DNA of 64,000 nucleotides. Source: Bacteroidales bacterium. GTDB lineage: Bacteria; Bacteroidota; Bacteroidia; Bacteroidales; P3. Below are positions 1-8,139 of the stretch, piece after piece (the stretch's first letter is position 1; each line of letters starts with the position of its first letter). The stretch covers positions 1 to 64,000 of the forward strand of contig JAFVBC010000025.1 in assembly GCA_017480185.1 (NCBI GenBank), read 5' to 3'. The notes under the pieces were generated by a model. That model had not been told where the DNA came from. It searched no databases and saw nothing but the letters and a program-made list of their open reading frames with translations. The position numbers and the translations under genes were made by a program.

Positions 1-101
1 TCTTCAGTATTTCTTCAGTCAACCACTGAAGAAATACTGAAGAACGACTGAAGAACGGCCTTACTTGATCCCTACTTGACCCCTACTTGTTGCCTATTTA
101 G
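1..101. repeat. 11-bp periodic repeat tract with hairpin
   Basis: Bases 25-101 divide into seven consecutive 11-mers: three of type ACTGAAGAA(C/A)(G/T), three of type (G/T/C)CC(T/C)TACTTG(A/T), and a degenerate seventh. Bases 1-19 are the exact reverse complement of 25-43 around a 5-base spacer (20-24), so the start can form a 19-bp hairpin. The tract probably continues to the left of the window. It lies upstream of the peptide transporter promoter and no gene covers it. The same unit family recurs at 46110-46200, at the dyad of the large inverted repeat. Bases 102-220 show nothing recognisable. Confidence 0.8.
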
Positions 102-220
102 ATGGTAGTGGTCGGTGGGTTTGAGACACACTGTCTGAGCTATCGTAGGGTGGTTCTTTTGTGAGATGAGGCCACCGTTCGCCGACCTCAAACTAATCTT
201 ATGCCTTCATTGCGAAAGTT

Positions 221-252
221 TTTGCATTCCGCACTAAAAAATGTATCTTTGC
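221..252 (+). promoter_or_regulatory. Bacteroidota-type promoter of the peptide transporter
   Basis: TTTG at 221-224 and TATCTTTGC at 244-252 are separated by 19 bp. This matches the Bacteroides -33/-7 consensus. The implied transcript starts near 258 and leaves a leader of about 65 nt before the ATG at 323. The leader end is A/T-rich and has no Shine-Dalgarno sequence. Confidence 0.8.
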
Positions 253-322
253 ATGTTGCAGTGTACTTTGCTGTATTTTGTAGTAAGAAGGTAAAATATT
301 ATAAATCAAAACATTAAACATT

Positions 323-1894
323 ATGTCAAAAGGACACCCTAAGGGACTTATTGCGGCTGCATTGAGTAATATGGGCGAGCGTTTCGGCTACTATATTATG
401 AATGCGGTGCTACTGCTGTTTCTGTGCTCAAAGTTTGGAATCAGCGACCAAGTGGCCGGTATCATCTACGGCGTTTTCTACTTCAGTATCTACATCATGG
501 CTCTGCCCGGTGGCATTATTGCCGACAAGTTGCAAAACTATAAGGGCACTATCATTGCTGGTTTAATAACGATGGCTGCCGGCTATGTGGCTCTGTCGAT
601 ACCCACCACGGTTACGTTGGGCAATAAGACCATTGTGTTGGTGATGGTGTGTGCTGCACTGTTGCTCATTGCCTTTGGTAATGGTTTGTTCAAAGGCAAT
701 TTGCAGGCTATCGTTGGTCAGATGTACGACAATCTTGAGGCTGAAGCCGCCAAGGAAGGCCCCGAGGCATTGGCCGATGCAAAGGCTAAACGCGACCCGG
801 GTTTCCAGATTTTCTACGTGTTTATCAATATCGGAGGTGTTATTGCACCGTTTGTGGCTCCATCGCTACGCCAATGGTGGCTGCGTGTTCACGACATGGC
901 CTACAACTCAAATCTGCCTGCCCTCTGCCACCAGTATCTCAATAATGCCGATGGTATGGATGTGGTAAAACAGGCCAACCTTGCCACCTGGATGGCAGAA
1001 AGCAATGCCAATTTTGATCCCTCGAATATGACCGCCGCTTGCGAACAGTATCTGCAAGTGTTCAACGAAGGTGTGCACTATAGCTTCATTGCTTCGGTTG
1101 CCGCTATGCTCCTCTCGCTCTGCATCTTTATGATCTTCAAAAAACGCTTCCCCGCTCCCGCCAAGAAGAGCGAGAAAGAAGTGGTTGAATATACCGCCGA
1201 AGAGCGCGCAAGCATGGCTCGCGACATTAAACAGCGTATGGCTGGTTTGTATGCAGTGTTGGGCATTTGCGTATTCTTCTGGATGTCGTTCCACCAAAAC
1301 GGACAGTCGCTCTCGCTGTTTGCTCGCGACTTTGTCAACTCTGAAAGCATTGCCCCCGAGGTGTGGCAGTTCCTCAACCCCGCATTGGTCATTCTGCTCA
1401 CTCCCATTATCATGTGGATATTTGGCACCGCTTGGGGACGCAAATTCTCAACACCCAAGAAGATTACCATCGGTATGCTCTTTGCTGGTGCAGCCTATCT
1501 TTTCTTGATGATATTTAGCGTCAATATGGGTTATCCCTCGGGTAAGGATTTCTTGCAGCAGGACGCTGCCACCATCATGTCGATGAAGGCCGAGAGCTGG
1601 GTGCTGATTGTTACCTATTTCTTCCTCACGGTTGCAGAACTGTTTATCAGCCCACTGGGATTGAGCTTCGTTTCAAAGATTGCTCCCAAACACTTGCAGG
1701 GTATATGCCAAGGTCTGTGGCTCAGCGCTACGGCCATAGGTAACCTACTCATAATGATTGGACCCATACTCTTCAATGCTTTGCCAAAATTGTGGATGAC
1801 ATGGGCTGTGTTTATGATTGTGTGCTTTGTGGCAATGCTTATCATGTTCGGTATGCTTAAATGGCTCGAACGCATCACTGCACAGCAGCAATAA
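323..1894 (+). CDS. POT/PTR-family peptide transporter (MFS)
   Basis: Predicted inner-membrane proton-coupled oligopeptide transporter, 523 aa, with about 12-14 hydrophobic segments. The N-terminal segment carries GERFGYY, the end of the ExxERFxYY POT signature. GFQIFYVFINIGG near residue 165 matches the second PTR2 signature. A long polar loop (residues about 185-250, many Asn, Asp, Ala) separates two membrane blocks, followed by a charged linker near 275-310. The first Glu of ExxER is Asn here (SNMGER), which is unusual because that Glu is linked to proton coupling in studied POTs. A good promoter lies upstream, and the CD225-like gene follows after 70 bp on the same strand. The family is secure; the substrate (di/tripeptides) is inferred. 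Confidence 0.88.
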   Translation: MSKGHPKGLIAAALSNMGERFGYYIMNAVLLLFLCSKFGISDQVAGIIYGVFYFSIYIMALPGGIIADKLQNYKGTIIAGLITMAAGYVALSIPTTVTLGNKTIVLVMVCAALLLIAFGNGLFKGNLQAIVGQMYDNLEAEAAKEGPEALADAKAKRDPGFQIFYVFINIGGVIAPFVAPSLRQWWLRVHDMAYNSNLPALCHQYLNNADGMDVVKQANLATWMAESNANFDPSNMTAACEQYLQVFNEGVHYSFIASVAAMLLSLCIFMIFKKRFPAPAKKSEKEVVEYTAEERASMARDIKQRMAGLYAVLGICVFFWMSFHQNGQSLSLFARDFVNSESIAPEVWQFLNPALVILLTPIIMWIFGTAWGRKFSTPKKITIGMLFAGAAYLFLMIFSVNMGYPSGKDFLQQDAATIMSMKAESWVLIVTYFFLTVAELFISPLGLSFVSKIAPKHLQGICQGLWLSATAIGNLLIMIGPILFNALPKLWMTWAVFMIVCFVAMLIMFGMLKWLERITAQQQ

Positions 1895-1964
1895 TATTCG
1901 TAGTTTGCGGTTGAAAAGTTTGAAAGAACGGCCTGCTCGGTAGGCCAAAATATGTAAAAAGATT

Positions 1965-2267
1965 ATGGAAACAAGAAAAGTATCGTTGCTTACGCCGGTC
2001 ATAATGGCTATGCTATTCAACCCCATATTTGGCATATTGTCAATTATATATGCCGTTAAGGGTACCGAATTATATAAAAGACAGGATAAGGAGTTTGGCG
2101 ACTATTATGCATTGATGTCGAAAAACTTCTTGATGCTGGGTTACACCGTGTCTATTATATTGATTACCGTGTTGCTTTTTGCCACCAATTTCTCGACTCC
2201 GTCGTTGATAGGTTTAGTAGCCTTAGGGGTGGCATCAATCATCACAATGCTCACGGTCGACATGTAA
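1965..2267 (+). CDS. Small CD225/dispanin-like membrane protein
   Basis: A 100-aa protein with two or three hydrophobic segments. The first (residues about 9-30, PVIMAMLFNPIFGILSIIYA) is followed by a basic/acidic helix (GTELYKRQDKEFGDYYALM), then by hydrophobic stretches at about 55-70 and 78-97. This order, a Pro-containing membrane helix, then a short loop with Lys/Tyr and an amphipathic segment, resembles the CD225/dispanin family common in Bacteroidota. No molecular function is established for the bacterial members. It may be co-transcribed with the transporter 70 bp upstream. I see no promoter of its own, only a weak 5-bp GC hairpin at 1930-1946. Confidence 0.6.
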   Translation: METRKVSLLTPVIMAMLFNPIFGILSIIYAVKGTELYKRQDKEFGDYYALMSKNFLMLGYTVSIILITVLLFATNFSTPSLIGLVALGVASIITMLTVDM

Positions 2268-2321
2268 TGTCTTGTGAACAAAGTGGTTTTGTTGATATAA
2301 ACATCTTAATGAAATGCTGAT

Positions 2322-5195
2322 ATGACAAAGCGAATAACCCTTGCGTTGGTGGCCATGCTTATGGCATTGGCCACCAACGCCTTGCCAGTCTCGGTTGATG
2401 AAGCCCGACAAGTGGCTACCAACTTCTTTATTAGGCAAGGTGGCGCTGACAAGAGTATCAACTTGGTAGAGTGTTCTGCATCTCGTGGCTTGCGTCAGAC
2501 CTACCTCTTTATTCCTGAAAATGGAAAGGGATTTGTATTGATCGCAAAAGACAATGTTGCACGTCCTATCTTGGGTTATTCGTTGGTCAACGAGTTCCCT
2601 GTAGATATAGCCCCAGCCACACGAGCCTGGCTTAACTGGTATGCCGACGAGATAGAAATGCAAATCTCGGTAGGCCATCCTGTTTCGGATGCTGTTACCA
2701 ACGAGTGGCGCAACTTGTTGCAAGCAGATGTCGACGAGCCTGTGTTCGCTGTGGTTGTTGCACCAATGGTAACGACGCAGTGGAATCAGTCGCCCTATTA
2801 TAACGAGTTGTGCCCGTATAACTCAACAGACAATTATCGCTGTGTGACGGGGTGTGTGGCTACGGCTACTGCACAGGTGATGAAGTATTGGAATCATCCT
2901 GTACAGGGTAAGGGTTCGGAATCTTATAGTAGCACGTATGGCACCCTTTCTGCCAACTTTGCTGCTACAACCTACGATTGGGCAAACATGCCCGTTAAGT
3001 TGACATCGACGAGTTCGACTGCACAAATCAATGCTGTTGCCACACTTATGTCTCATATTGGCGTGGCTGTTCACATGAGTTATGGACGGTCATCGGGTGC
3101 TGTTACGGCGTCGACATCGTCTGTAAGTGAAGTAACGGCTGAGCGTGCGCTCTTCACCTATTTTGGATATTCGAAATCGATACATAGCGTTAGAAAAGAT
3201 TATGTGAGCGACTCGGTGTGGCAAGCGTTGCTCGATAACGAGTTGGCCAACAATAGACCGTTCCTATATAGTGGACGAGATTCAACCGGTGGCCACGCAT
3301 TCGTGTGCGACGGTCGAAACAATGCCGGCTATTATCACTATAACTGGGGTTGGGGCGGCTATTGTGATGATTATTATCCAATAGATGCTCTCAATCCGGC
3401 TCCAGGAGGTATTGGAGGTAATGCTACCTATCATTTTAATTTGAAGCAGACGGCTATAATAGGTATATGCCCTGAAACAACCACTTCTGGTACTTTCACC
3501 CTTACCGCAAGAGCGGAAAACAGTAGCATGGGCTCGGTGTCAGGAAGTGGCACAAAGCGATATGGCGACACTGTGACGATGATGGCTACTGCTGCCTCTG
3601 GTTATAGGTTCTTACACTGGACTGATGGTATGAACTACAATCCAAGAACGGTTATTGTCGGAGGCAATGCTACCTACACTGCTGCTTATGCCCCACTTAC
3701 GGGCGACACGTTGCAGTACGACAATGGTATATTCTACACTTCATGGAGCAACAAGTATTGGGGTATCAAATTTGAAGCTGCCGATTTGCGAGGACACACC
3801 TACTTTACGGCAGTTATGGCCTACTTGAAAAGTGGGTCGCACGATGTGAAGATATACAGCGGAACATCAATTAGCAGTGCAAATTTGATACAAAGTTTGA
3901 CCTACAATAACACTACGGGTGAAGGCTGGAAGACTATTTCTATGCCACTGCCCATGGTGGTCGACAGTACGAAACCTTTGTGGATTACGTTGCACAATGC
4001 AAGTCAAGACTATCCAGCCACAACTTCGGTTTATTCGGGCAATAACAACTCGGCTTTCGTGTCAAGCAATGGTACCTCGTGGACTAATCCTTCCCAACGC
4101 ACATTCCTCATACGTGGCATTTTTAGTAGCCCGCAGAATTATTACACCGTAACTGCAAATGCTTCGCCTGCAGCTGGTGGGACTGTTGTCGGTGCTGGAC
4201 GCTGCTTGGAGGGTCGTTCGTTGACGCTGACGGCAACTCCCGCCACGTGCTATCACTTTGCAGGATGGAGCGATGGAGTTCAACTGGCTACGAGAACGGT
4301 GTCAGTGTTCGGTAACGCTTCGTACACGGCTTTGTTTGTTAGGGATACCATGAGCTCTGTCTTCCCAGTAACTGCATGCGACACTTATCAATGGATAGAT
4401 GGGAATACGTACACTGCTTCGAATAACACAGCTACATACACTCTACCAACCTCACAAGAATGTGTTAGTATAGTGCGCCTTCATTTGACAATCAATCACG
4501 CTACGTCCAGCACCCAAGTGCGGACAGAGTGTGATAGTTACCTGTGGCTTGACTCGACATTGACTCAATCGGGTACATACAGAAAAACGATGCTCGGTGC
4601 CAATGTTAATGGTTGCGATAGCGTGAATGAGTTGCACCTCACGATAAATCATGCCAGTTATGATAGTATAGACTCTTTCGCCTGTGCCTATCTGCGTTGG
4701 TTTGATAGCACTTACAGCGAGTCGGGTATATATGCCCACACAATTGCTCAAGGTAATGCCGAAGGATGCGACAGCACCGTTTATATGACACTTAAGATAG
4801 GCGCGGTGTATGAGTATACAGATTCGGTAGTGGCTACATCGCCTTATACTTGGCGCAACGATAGTGTGTATGCCGAAACGGGTATCTATCAGATGCGAGG
4901 ACTAACGCAGCAGGGGTGCGATAGTGTTTATACACTTGTGTTGACTTTCAATAATAGCATTGATGACGTCTCAGAGGCAGAACTAACGGTATATCCCAAT
5001 CCGACAGTTGATAGGCTGACCGTGGTGGGCGAGGGAATTGAGAGTGTACAGCTGTTCGACGTTACGGGTAGGTGTATCGCTACAATTACTGATGGTTCAG
5101 TTGTAGAGATGGGCAATCTTGCTGCTGGTATTTATGTGTTGCGTGTAACCTTTGAAGGTGATAAAATTGCAACGAGAAAGATAGTGAAGAGGTGA
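2322..5195 (+). CDS. Secreted C10-family cysteine peptidase with T9SS sorting domain
   Basis: Streptopain/interpain-type peptidase, 957 aa. Order of parts: Sec signal peptide (1 to about 20), Spi-like propeptide (about 21-140), C10 catalytic domain with nucleophile Cys178 in VTGCVATA and His325 in GGHAFVCDG followed by the NWGWGG loop. Then an InlB-B-like repeat (about 389-458), a jelly-roll-like segment (about 459-605), and a second InlB-B-like repeat (about 606-672). Then four Cys-rich repeats of form CDxYxW...GCDSV (about 684-875). The C-terminus (about 886-957, starting LTVYPNP, with LFDVTGR, GIYVLRV and ending in Lys-Arg) is a type A T9SS signal. The protein should therefore cross the outer membrane by type IX secretion and be released or surface-anchored. 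The Cys-His spacing (147) is close to that of SpeB. Substrate is unknown. The gene ends at a strong terminator. Confidence 0.92.
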   Translation: MTKRITLALVAMLMALATNALPVSVDEARQVATNFFIRQGGADKSINLVECSASRGLRQTYLFIPENGKGFVLIAKDNVARPILGYSLVNEFPVDIAPATRAWLNWYADEIEMQISVGHPVSDAVTNEWRNLLQADVDEPVFAVVVAPMVTTQWNQSPYYNELCPYNSTDNYRCVTGCVATATAQVMKYWNHPVQGKGSESYSSTYGTLSANFAATTYDWANMPVKLTSTSSTAQINAVATLMSHIGVAVHMSYGRSSGAVTASTSSVSEVTAERALFTYFGYSKSIHSVRKDYVSDSVWQALLDNELANNRPFLYSGRDSTGGHAFVCDGRNNAGYYHYNWGWGGYCDDYYPIDALNPAPGGIGGNATYHFNLKQTAIIGICPETTTSGTFTLTARAENSSMGSVSGSGTKRYGDTVTMMATAASGYRFLHWTDGMNYNPRTVIVGGNATYTAAYAPLTGDTLQYDNGIFYTSWSNKYWGIKFEAADLRGHTYFTAVMAYLKSGSHDVKIYSGTSISSANLIQSLTYNNTTGEGWKTISMPLPMVVDSTKPLWITLHNASQDYPATTSVYSGNNNSAFVSSNGTSWTNPSQRTFLIRGIFSSPQNYYTVTANASPAAGGTVVGAGRCLEGRSLTLTATPATCYHFAGWSDGVQLATRTVSVFGNASYTALFVRDTMSSVFPVTACDTYQWIDGNTYTASNNTATYTLPTSQECVSIVRLHLTINHATSSTQVRTECDSYLWLDSTLTQSGTYRKTMLGANVNGCDSVNELHLTINHASYDSIDSFACAYLRWFDSTYSESGIYAHTIAQGNAEGCDSTVYMTLKIGAVYEYTDSVVATSPYTWRNDSVYAETGIYQMRGLTQQGCDSVYTLVLTFNNSIDDVSEAELTVYPNPTVDRLTVVGEGIESVQLFDVTGRCIATITDGSVVEMGNLAAGIYVLRVTFEGDKIATRKIVKR

Positions 5196-5210
5196 TTGTA
5201 CGATAAGTAA

Positions 5211-5257
5211 AAAAGAGAGAGGGGACTTTTCGAAAAGAAAAGTCCCCTCTCTCTTTT
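5211..5257. terminator. Bidirectional intrinsic terminator
   Basis: A perfect 20-bp stem (5211-5230 pairing with 5238-5257) closes a 7-base loop. A-runs and T-runs flank the GC-rich core, so it can work on both strands. It lies between the peptidase (+) and rpsU (-), which converge here. The core AGAGAGGGG resembles the terminator at 9398-9445. Confidence 0.9.
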
Positions 5258-5307
5258 TGCTCAATGGTGTGTCCCGTCTGTATATTACAGGTGAGAAACG
5301 TAGTCGC

Positions 5308-5505
5308 CTACTTGTCCAGTTCTTGCTGGCGTAAACGCTGAACGTAAATGGCCTTGAGGCGTTTTTCGCGGTTGATGACAGAGGGTTTGGTAAACTTTTG
5401 ACGGTCGCGCAATTCTCTGACTACACCAGTTTTGTCAAATTTACGTTTCAGTTTCTTAAGCGCTCTTTCAAGGTTCTCGCCTTCTTTGATAGGAACTACA
5501 ATCAT
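5308..5505 (-). CDS. rpsU: 30S ribosomal protein bS21
   Basis: A 65-aa basic protein beginning MIVVPIKEGENLERALKKLKRKF, the classic bS21 start, with a Lys/Arg-rich tail. It binds the small-subunit platform near the 16S 3' end. The leader has a Shine-Dalgarno-like AAGAAAGAGGT at 5513-5523, 7 nt before the ATG. This stands out because neighbouring genes have none. It fits the known autoregulation of rpsU in Bacteroidota, where bS21 helps hide the anti-SD and bS21-lacking ribosomes favour rpsU mRNA. It lies 68 bp downstream of rpmB on the same strand and may share its transcript. Confidence 0.95.
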   Translation of the reverse strand: MIVVPIKEGENLERALKKLKRKFDKTGVVRELRDRQKFTKPSVINREKRLKAIYVQRLRQQELDK

Positions 5506-5512
5506 TGTAAAT

Positions 5513-5523
5513 ACCTCTTTCTT
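5513..5523 (-). promoter_or_regulatory. Strong Shine-Dalgarno-like site of rpsU
   Basis: On the minus strand the sequence reads AAGAAAGAGGT, 7 nt upstream of the rpsU ATG. It is the only clear SD-like sequence I noticed among the housekeeping genes of this window. The probable role is sensing bS21-deficient ribosomes with an exposed anti-SD (known for the phylum, inferred here). Confidence 0.65.
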
Positions 5524-5573
5524 TTTAAGGTTTGTAATGAAAATAACTATAACAGACTAATTGTCTTCGGTTG

Positions 5574-5813
5574 TTAGAACATCAGATGACCCTGAGCGGC
5601 TGCATCGTTGAGGGCTGCTATGATGCCTTTTTTGTTGATAATGCGCATGCCTTTGGCCGACACTTTCAATGTAATCCACATGTCGTCCTCAGGAATGTAG
5701 AACTTTTTGGTTTGGAGGTTGGGCGAAAAAGTGCGTTTGGTGTGTATGCGCGAGTGCGACACGTTGTTGCCAACGATGACTTTCTTACCTGTAATTTCGC
5801 ATTTCTTTGACAT
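5574..5813 (-). CDS. rpmB: 50S ribosomal protein bL28
   Basis: A 79-aa protein starting MSKKCEITGKK, with the bL28 core GNNVSHSRIHTKRTFSPN and WITLKVSAKGMR. Length and motifs are typical. It is a structural protein of the large subunit. In many Bacteroidota genomes rpmB is followed by rpmG; here the next gene on the strand is rpsU, so rpmG must be elsewhere. It is expressed from a well-formed promoter at 5868-5900. The ATG follows an A-rich leader without SD. Confidence 0.96.
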   Translation of the reverse strand: MSKKCEITGKKVIVGNNVSHSRIHTKRTFSPNLQTKKFYIPEDDMWITLKVSAKGMRIINKKGIIAALNDAAAQGHLMF

Positions 5814-5867
5814 TGTTATTACTTTTAGATAGTTTGTATTCCTCTTGTTTTTTTGTTGAAAACGTTT

Positions 5868-5900
5868 GCAAAAGTAGTTCCTTTTAATCGCTTGACCAAA
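5868..5900 (-). promoter_or_regulatory. Promoter of rpmB (-rpsU)
   Basis: On the minus strand TTTG (5897-5900) and TACTTTTGC (5868-5876) are 20 bp apart, an excellent Bacteroidota match. It predicts a leader of about 50 nt. The rest of the rpmB-ssb gap (5901-6171) is AT-rich with no further feature that I can see. Confidence 0.75.
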
Positions 5901-6171
5901 TTTTCATCCTCCCCAAATTCAGATTTTGGAATATTTTAACATTTTGCGTTTTGTAAATGTAGTATTTTCAATAATATACAAAAAGTAAAAAATGTAATTT
6001 TAACAATGCTTTATCAAGCACTTACAGTCTCTCAGCCATCACTTTTGGTTTGCTGTTTGTGGCTTTTTGTTCTTTTTTCAAAAGATGCGAGGTAGCCATT
6101 CTGCAGTGATTTGTGTGCAGTTAAAGACTATCGCACAGAGAGGGTAATGAGGTGGAATTGGAAATGTTGTT

Positions 6172-6202
6172 TTTGCTCTTTGGGAAAACGATGTATCTTT
6201 GC
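6172..6202 (+). promoter_or_regulatory. Promoter of ssb
   Basis: TTTG at 6172-6175 and TATCTTTGC at 6194-6202 are 18 bp apart. The -7 box contains the TTG at 6199 that opens the longest reading frame. That TTG therefore cannot be the translational start, and the ATG at 6235 is used. Confidence 0.75.
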
Positions 6203-6234
6203 AACTCGTTTTGAATAATCAAACAACTCGTTAT

Positions 6235-6660
6235 ATGCTTGGTGTAAACAAGGTTATTTTATTGGGAAATGTGGGGAAAGCCCCCGATGTGGTTACTTTC
6301 CCGTCAGATGGTGTAGTAGATATTAAGAAGGCCTCTTTTCCTTTGGCAACCAATGAAATGCGTCGCAATAGGGAGAATGAGCATCTTGAGGTAACGGAGT
6401 GGCATAATGTGGTGTGTTGGCGTAAATTGGCCGACCTGGCGGAGAAACGCCTGCAAAAAGGCTCACAAGTGTTTGTTGAGGGCCGTTTGCAAAGTCGTTC
6501 ATGGGAAGACAAAGAGGGTAATAAGCGTTATGTTACCGAAGTGGTGGCAGAGAGTATTATTGTACTTAATGGGCGACAGAGGTCGGAAGAGGTGCGTGTA
6601 GATCCTCTCGCCGACCTATTGAATAATGACACCGAGGCGCTCGGTGATTTGCCGTTTTAG
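6235..6660 (+). CDS. ssb: Single-stranded DNA-binding protein
   Basis: SSB of 141 aa. The OB-fold start is MLGVNKVILLGNVGKAPDV, with WHNVVCWRKLADLAEKRLQKGSQVFVEGRL in the middle. The protein ends in a short acidic tip ...ALGDLPF, the peptide that recruits replication and repair partners. It binds single-stranded DNA during replication, repair and recombination. The linker between the OB fold and the tip is short, about 25 residues. The ATG at 6235 is chosen over the upstream TTG because the latter lies in the promoter. Transcribed divergently from rpmB and convergently with pgi, whose stop is 8 bp away. Confidence 0.94.
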   Translation: MLGVNKVILLGNVGKAPDVVTFPSDGVVDIKKASFPLATNEMRRNRENEHLEVTEWHNVVCWRKLADLAEKRLQKGSQVFVEGRLQSRSWEDKEGNKRYVTEVVAESIIVLNGRQRSEEVRVDPLADLLNNDTEALGDLPF

Positions 6661-6667
6661 AGATTGT

Positions 6668-7984
6668 CTATTTTTGAGGCTTGCCCAGTAACCGAAACAT
6701 GTTATTTTTATAGGCTTCAACCCCTGGTTGGTTGAATGGGTTTACCCCTAAGGTGTAGCCACTAACGCCACAGGCAAACTCGAAGAAATAGATCAACTGC
6801 CCAAGGGTGTATTCGTCAATGTGGTTTACTCCCAGTTCTATTATTGGGACACCACCGGTGGAATGTGCCTCGATTGTACCACGTTCGGCGCAGTGGCCAA
6901 TCTCGGTTAGGCTTTTGTTGCACAGGTAGTTCAATCCGTCGGTATCGGAGGGATCGTGGGGAATAGCAACGTGGTTTGTCGATTGTCGCACGTTGAGTAC
7001 CGTCTCGAAAAGCATTCGTTCGCCATCTTGCACGTATTGCCCCATTGAGTGAAGGTCGGTTGTGATGGTGATGCTATGTGGCAAAATACCTTTACCGTCT
7101 TTTCCTTCACTTTCGCCATACAGTTGTTTCCACCATTCAGCAAGATTTCGCAGGTTTGGTAGGCTACTTACGAGCATCTCTACTTTGTAGTTGCTACGGT
7201 AGAGAGCGTTGCGAATGGCTGCGTAGGCCAGTGAGAGGTTGTCTTTTGCAGTGGTGTTTGATAGGCAGTGGTGTTGTAGGGACTGGGCTCCGCTTACGAT
7301 TCTTTTGATGTTGTGTCCTGCCACAGCTATTGGTAGTAAACCTACAGGTGTGAGTACCGAGTAACGTCCACCTACGTTGGAGGGTATCTCGTAGGCGGTA
7401 TAGCCATTTTTTTGAGCCATTGCATGCAGTGCTCCTTTTTGACTATCGGTAATGGCTACTATTCTTTTTACGGCTTCTTTTTCTCCGTATTTCTCATAAA
7501 GATGTTTACGTAGGATTCTGAATGCAATGGCGGGTTCGGTGGTCGTGCCTGATTTGGAGATGACGATAACCGAGTAATTCACTTCGTTGAGCAACTTTAG
7601 TAAGTTGAAATAGTAATCTTCGCTCAACGTATGCCCTGCGTATATAATCTGTGGATGGTTGCTTTTTTTGTTGTTGCAGAGTTCATCTCCCAGTGCATCA
7701 ATCACCATTCTGGCCCCGAGATACGAGCCTCCGATGCCAATAACCACCACTACATCGCTAATGACAGATAGCCGTTCGGCTTCATCTGTTATCATATCCA
7801 TTGTTGCCGTATTTATGGTCGAAGGCAGCGACACCCAGCCCCAAAAATCGTTGCCTGCACCATCGTGGCTGATTAGGTGGCGGTAAGCCTCATTGACATC
7901 TTTTTCGACACCGTCTATCATTTGTGTTTTTACAAACTTTTTTGCGTTTTCAACGCTAATTTGGAGTTCTTCCATGTTGTTCAT
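6668..7984 (-). CDS. pgi: Glucose-6-phosphate isomerase
   Basis: Interconverts glucose-6-phosphate and fructose-6-phosphate in the cytoplasm. Sugar-phosphate and active-site blocks are visible: IGIGGSYLGARM, SKSGTTTEPAIAFR, GGRYSVLTPVGLLP, YGESEGKDGKGI, and the C-terminal Lys region GVEAYKNNMF. From the ATG at 7984 it is 438 aa, the size of the short bacterial type. A second ATG is at 7975. The reading frame stays open for 49 more codons upstream, but that part is unlike the family and lies in the divergent promoter region. The product feeds the nucleotide-sugar pool used by the polysaccharide locus. No clear promoter on this strand was recognised. Confidence 0.95.
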   Translation of the reverse strand: MNNMEELQISVENAKKFVKTQMIDGVEKDVNEAYRHLISHDGAGNDFWGWVSLPSTINTATMDMITDEAERLSVISDVVVVIGIGGSYLGARMVIDALGDELCNNKKSNHPQIIYAGHTLSEDYYFNLLKLLNEVNYSVIVISKSGTTTEPAIAFRILRKHLYEKYGEKEAVKRIVAITDSQKGALHAMAQKNGYTAYEIPSNVGGRYSVLTPVGLLPIAVAGHNIKRIVSGAQSLQHHCLSNTTAKDNLSLAYAAIRNALYRSNYKVEMLVSSLPNLRNLAEWWKQLYGESEGKDGKGILPHSITITTDLHSMGQYVQDGERMLFETVLNVRQSTNHVAIPHDPSDTDGLNYLCNKSLTEIGHCAERGTIEAHSTGGVPIIELGVNHIDEYTLGQLIYFFEFACGVSGYTLGVNPFNQPGVEAYKNNMFRLLGKPQK

Positions 7985-8050
7985 ACGTAATCTGATACTG
8001 TATTTTGTGCGATGTATTGTTTCCTCAAACGCACATTGGTGAAAAATATT

Positions 8051-8081
8051 TTTGCGCTTTTGTGAAAAAGTGTAATTTTGC
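8051..8081 (+). promoter_or_regulatory. Promoter of OmpA-family gene
   Basis: TTTG at 8051-8054 and TAATTTTGC at 8073-8081 are 18 bp apart. It lies between the divergent pgi and the OmpA gene. The predicted leader before the ATG at 8140 is about 50 nt. Confidence 0.65.
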
Positions 8082-8139
8082 AAATTGCAATCTGTAGGGA
8101 TTGCATGCAAACGATTGTTTAGTAAAATCAATAACCACT

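Noticed and set aside
6199..6234. TTG start giving SSB 12 extra residues
   Set aside because: The TTG lies inside the -7 promoter box; SSB proteins begin at the MLGVNKVIL start (6235).
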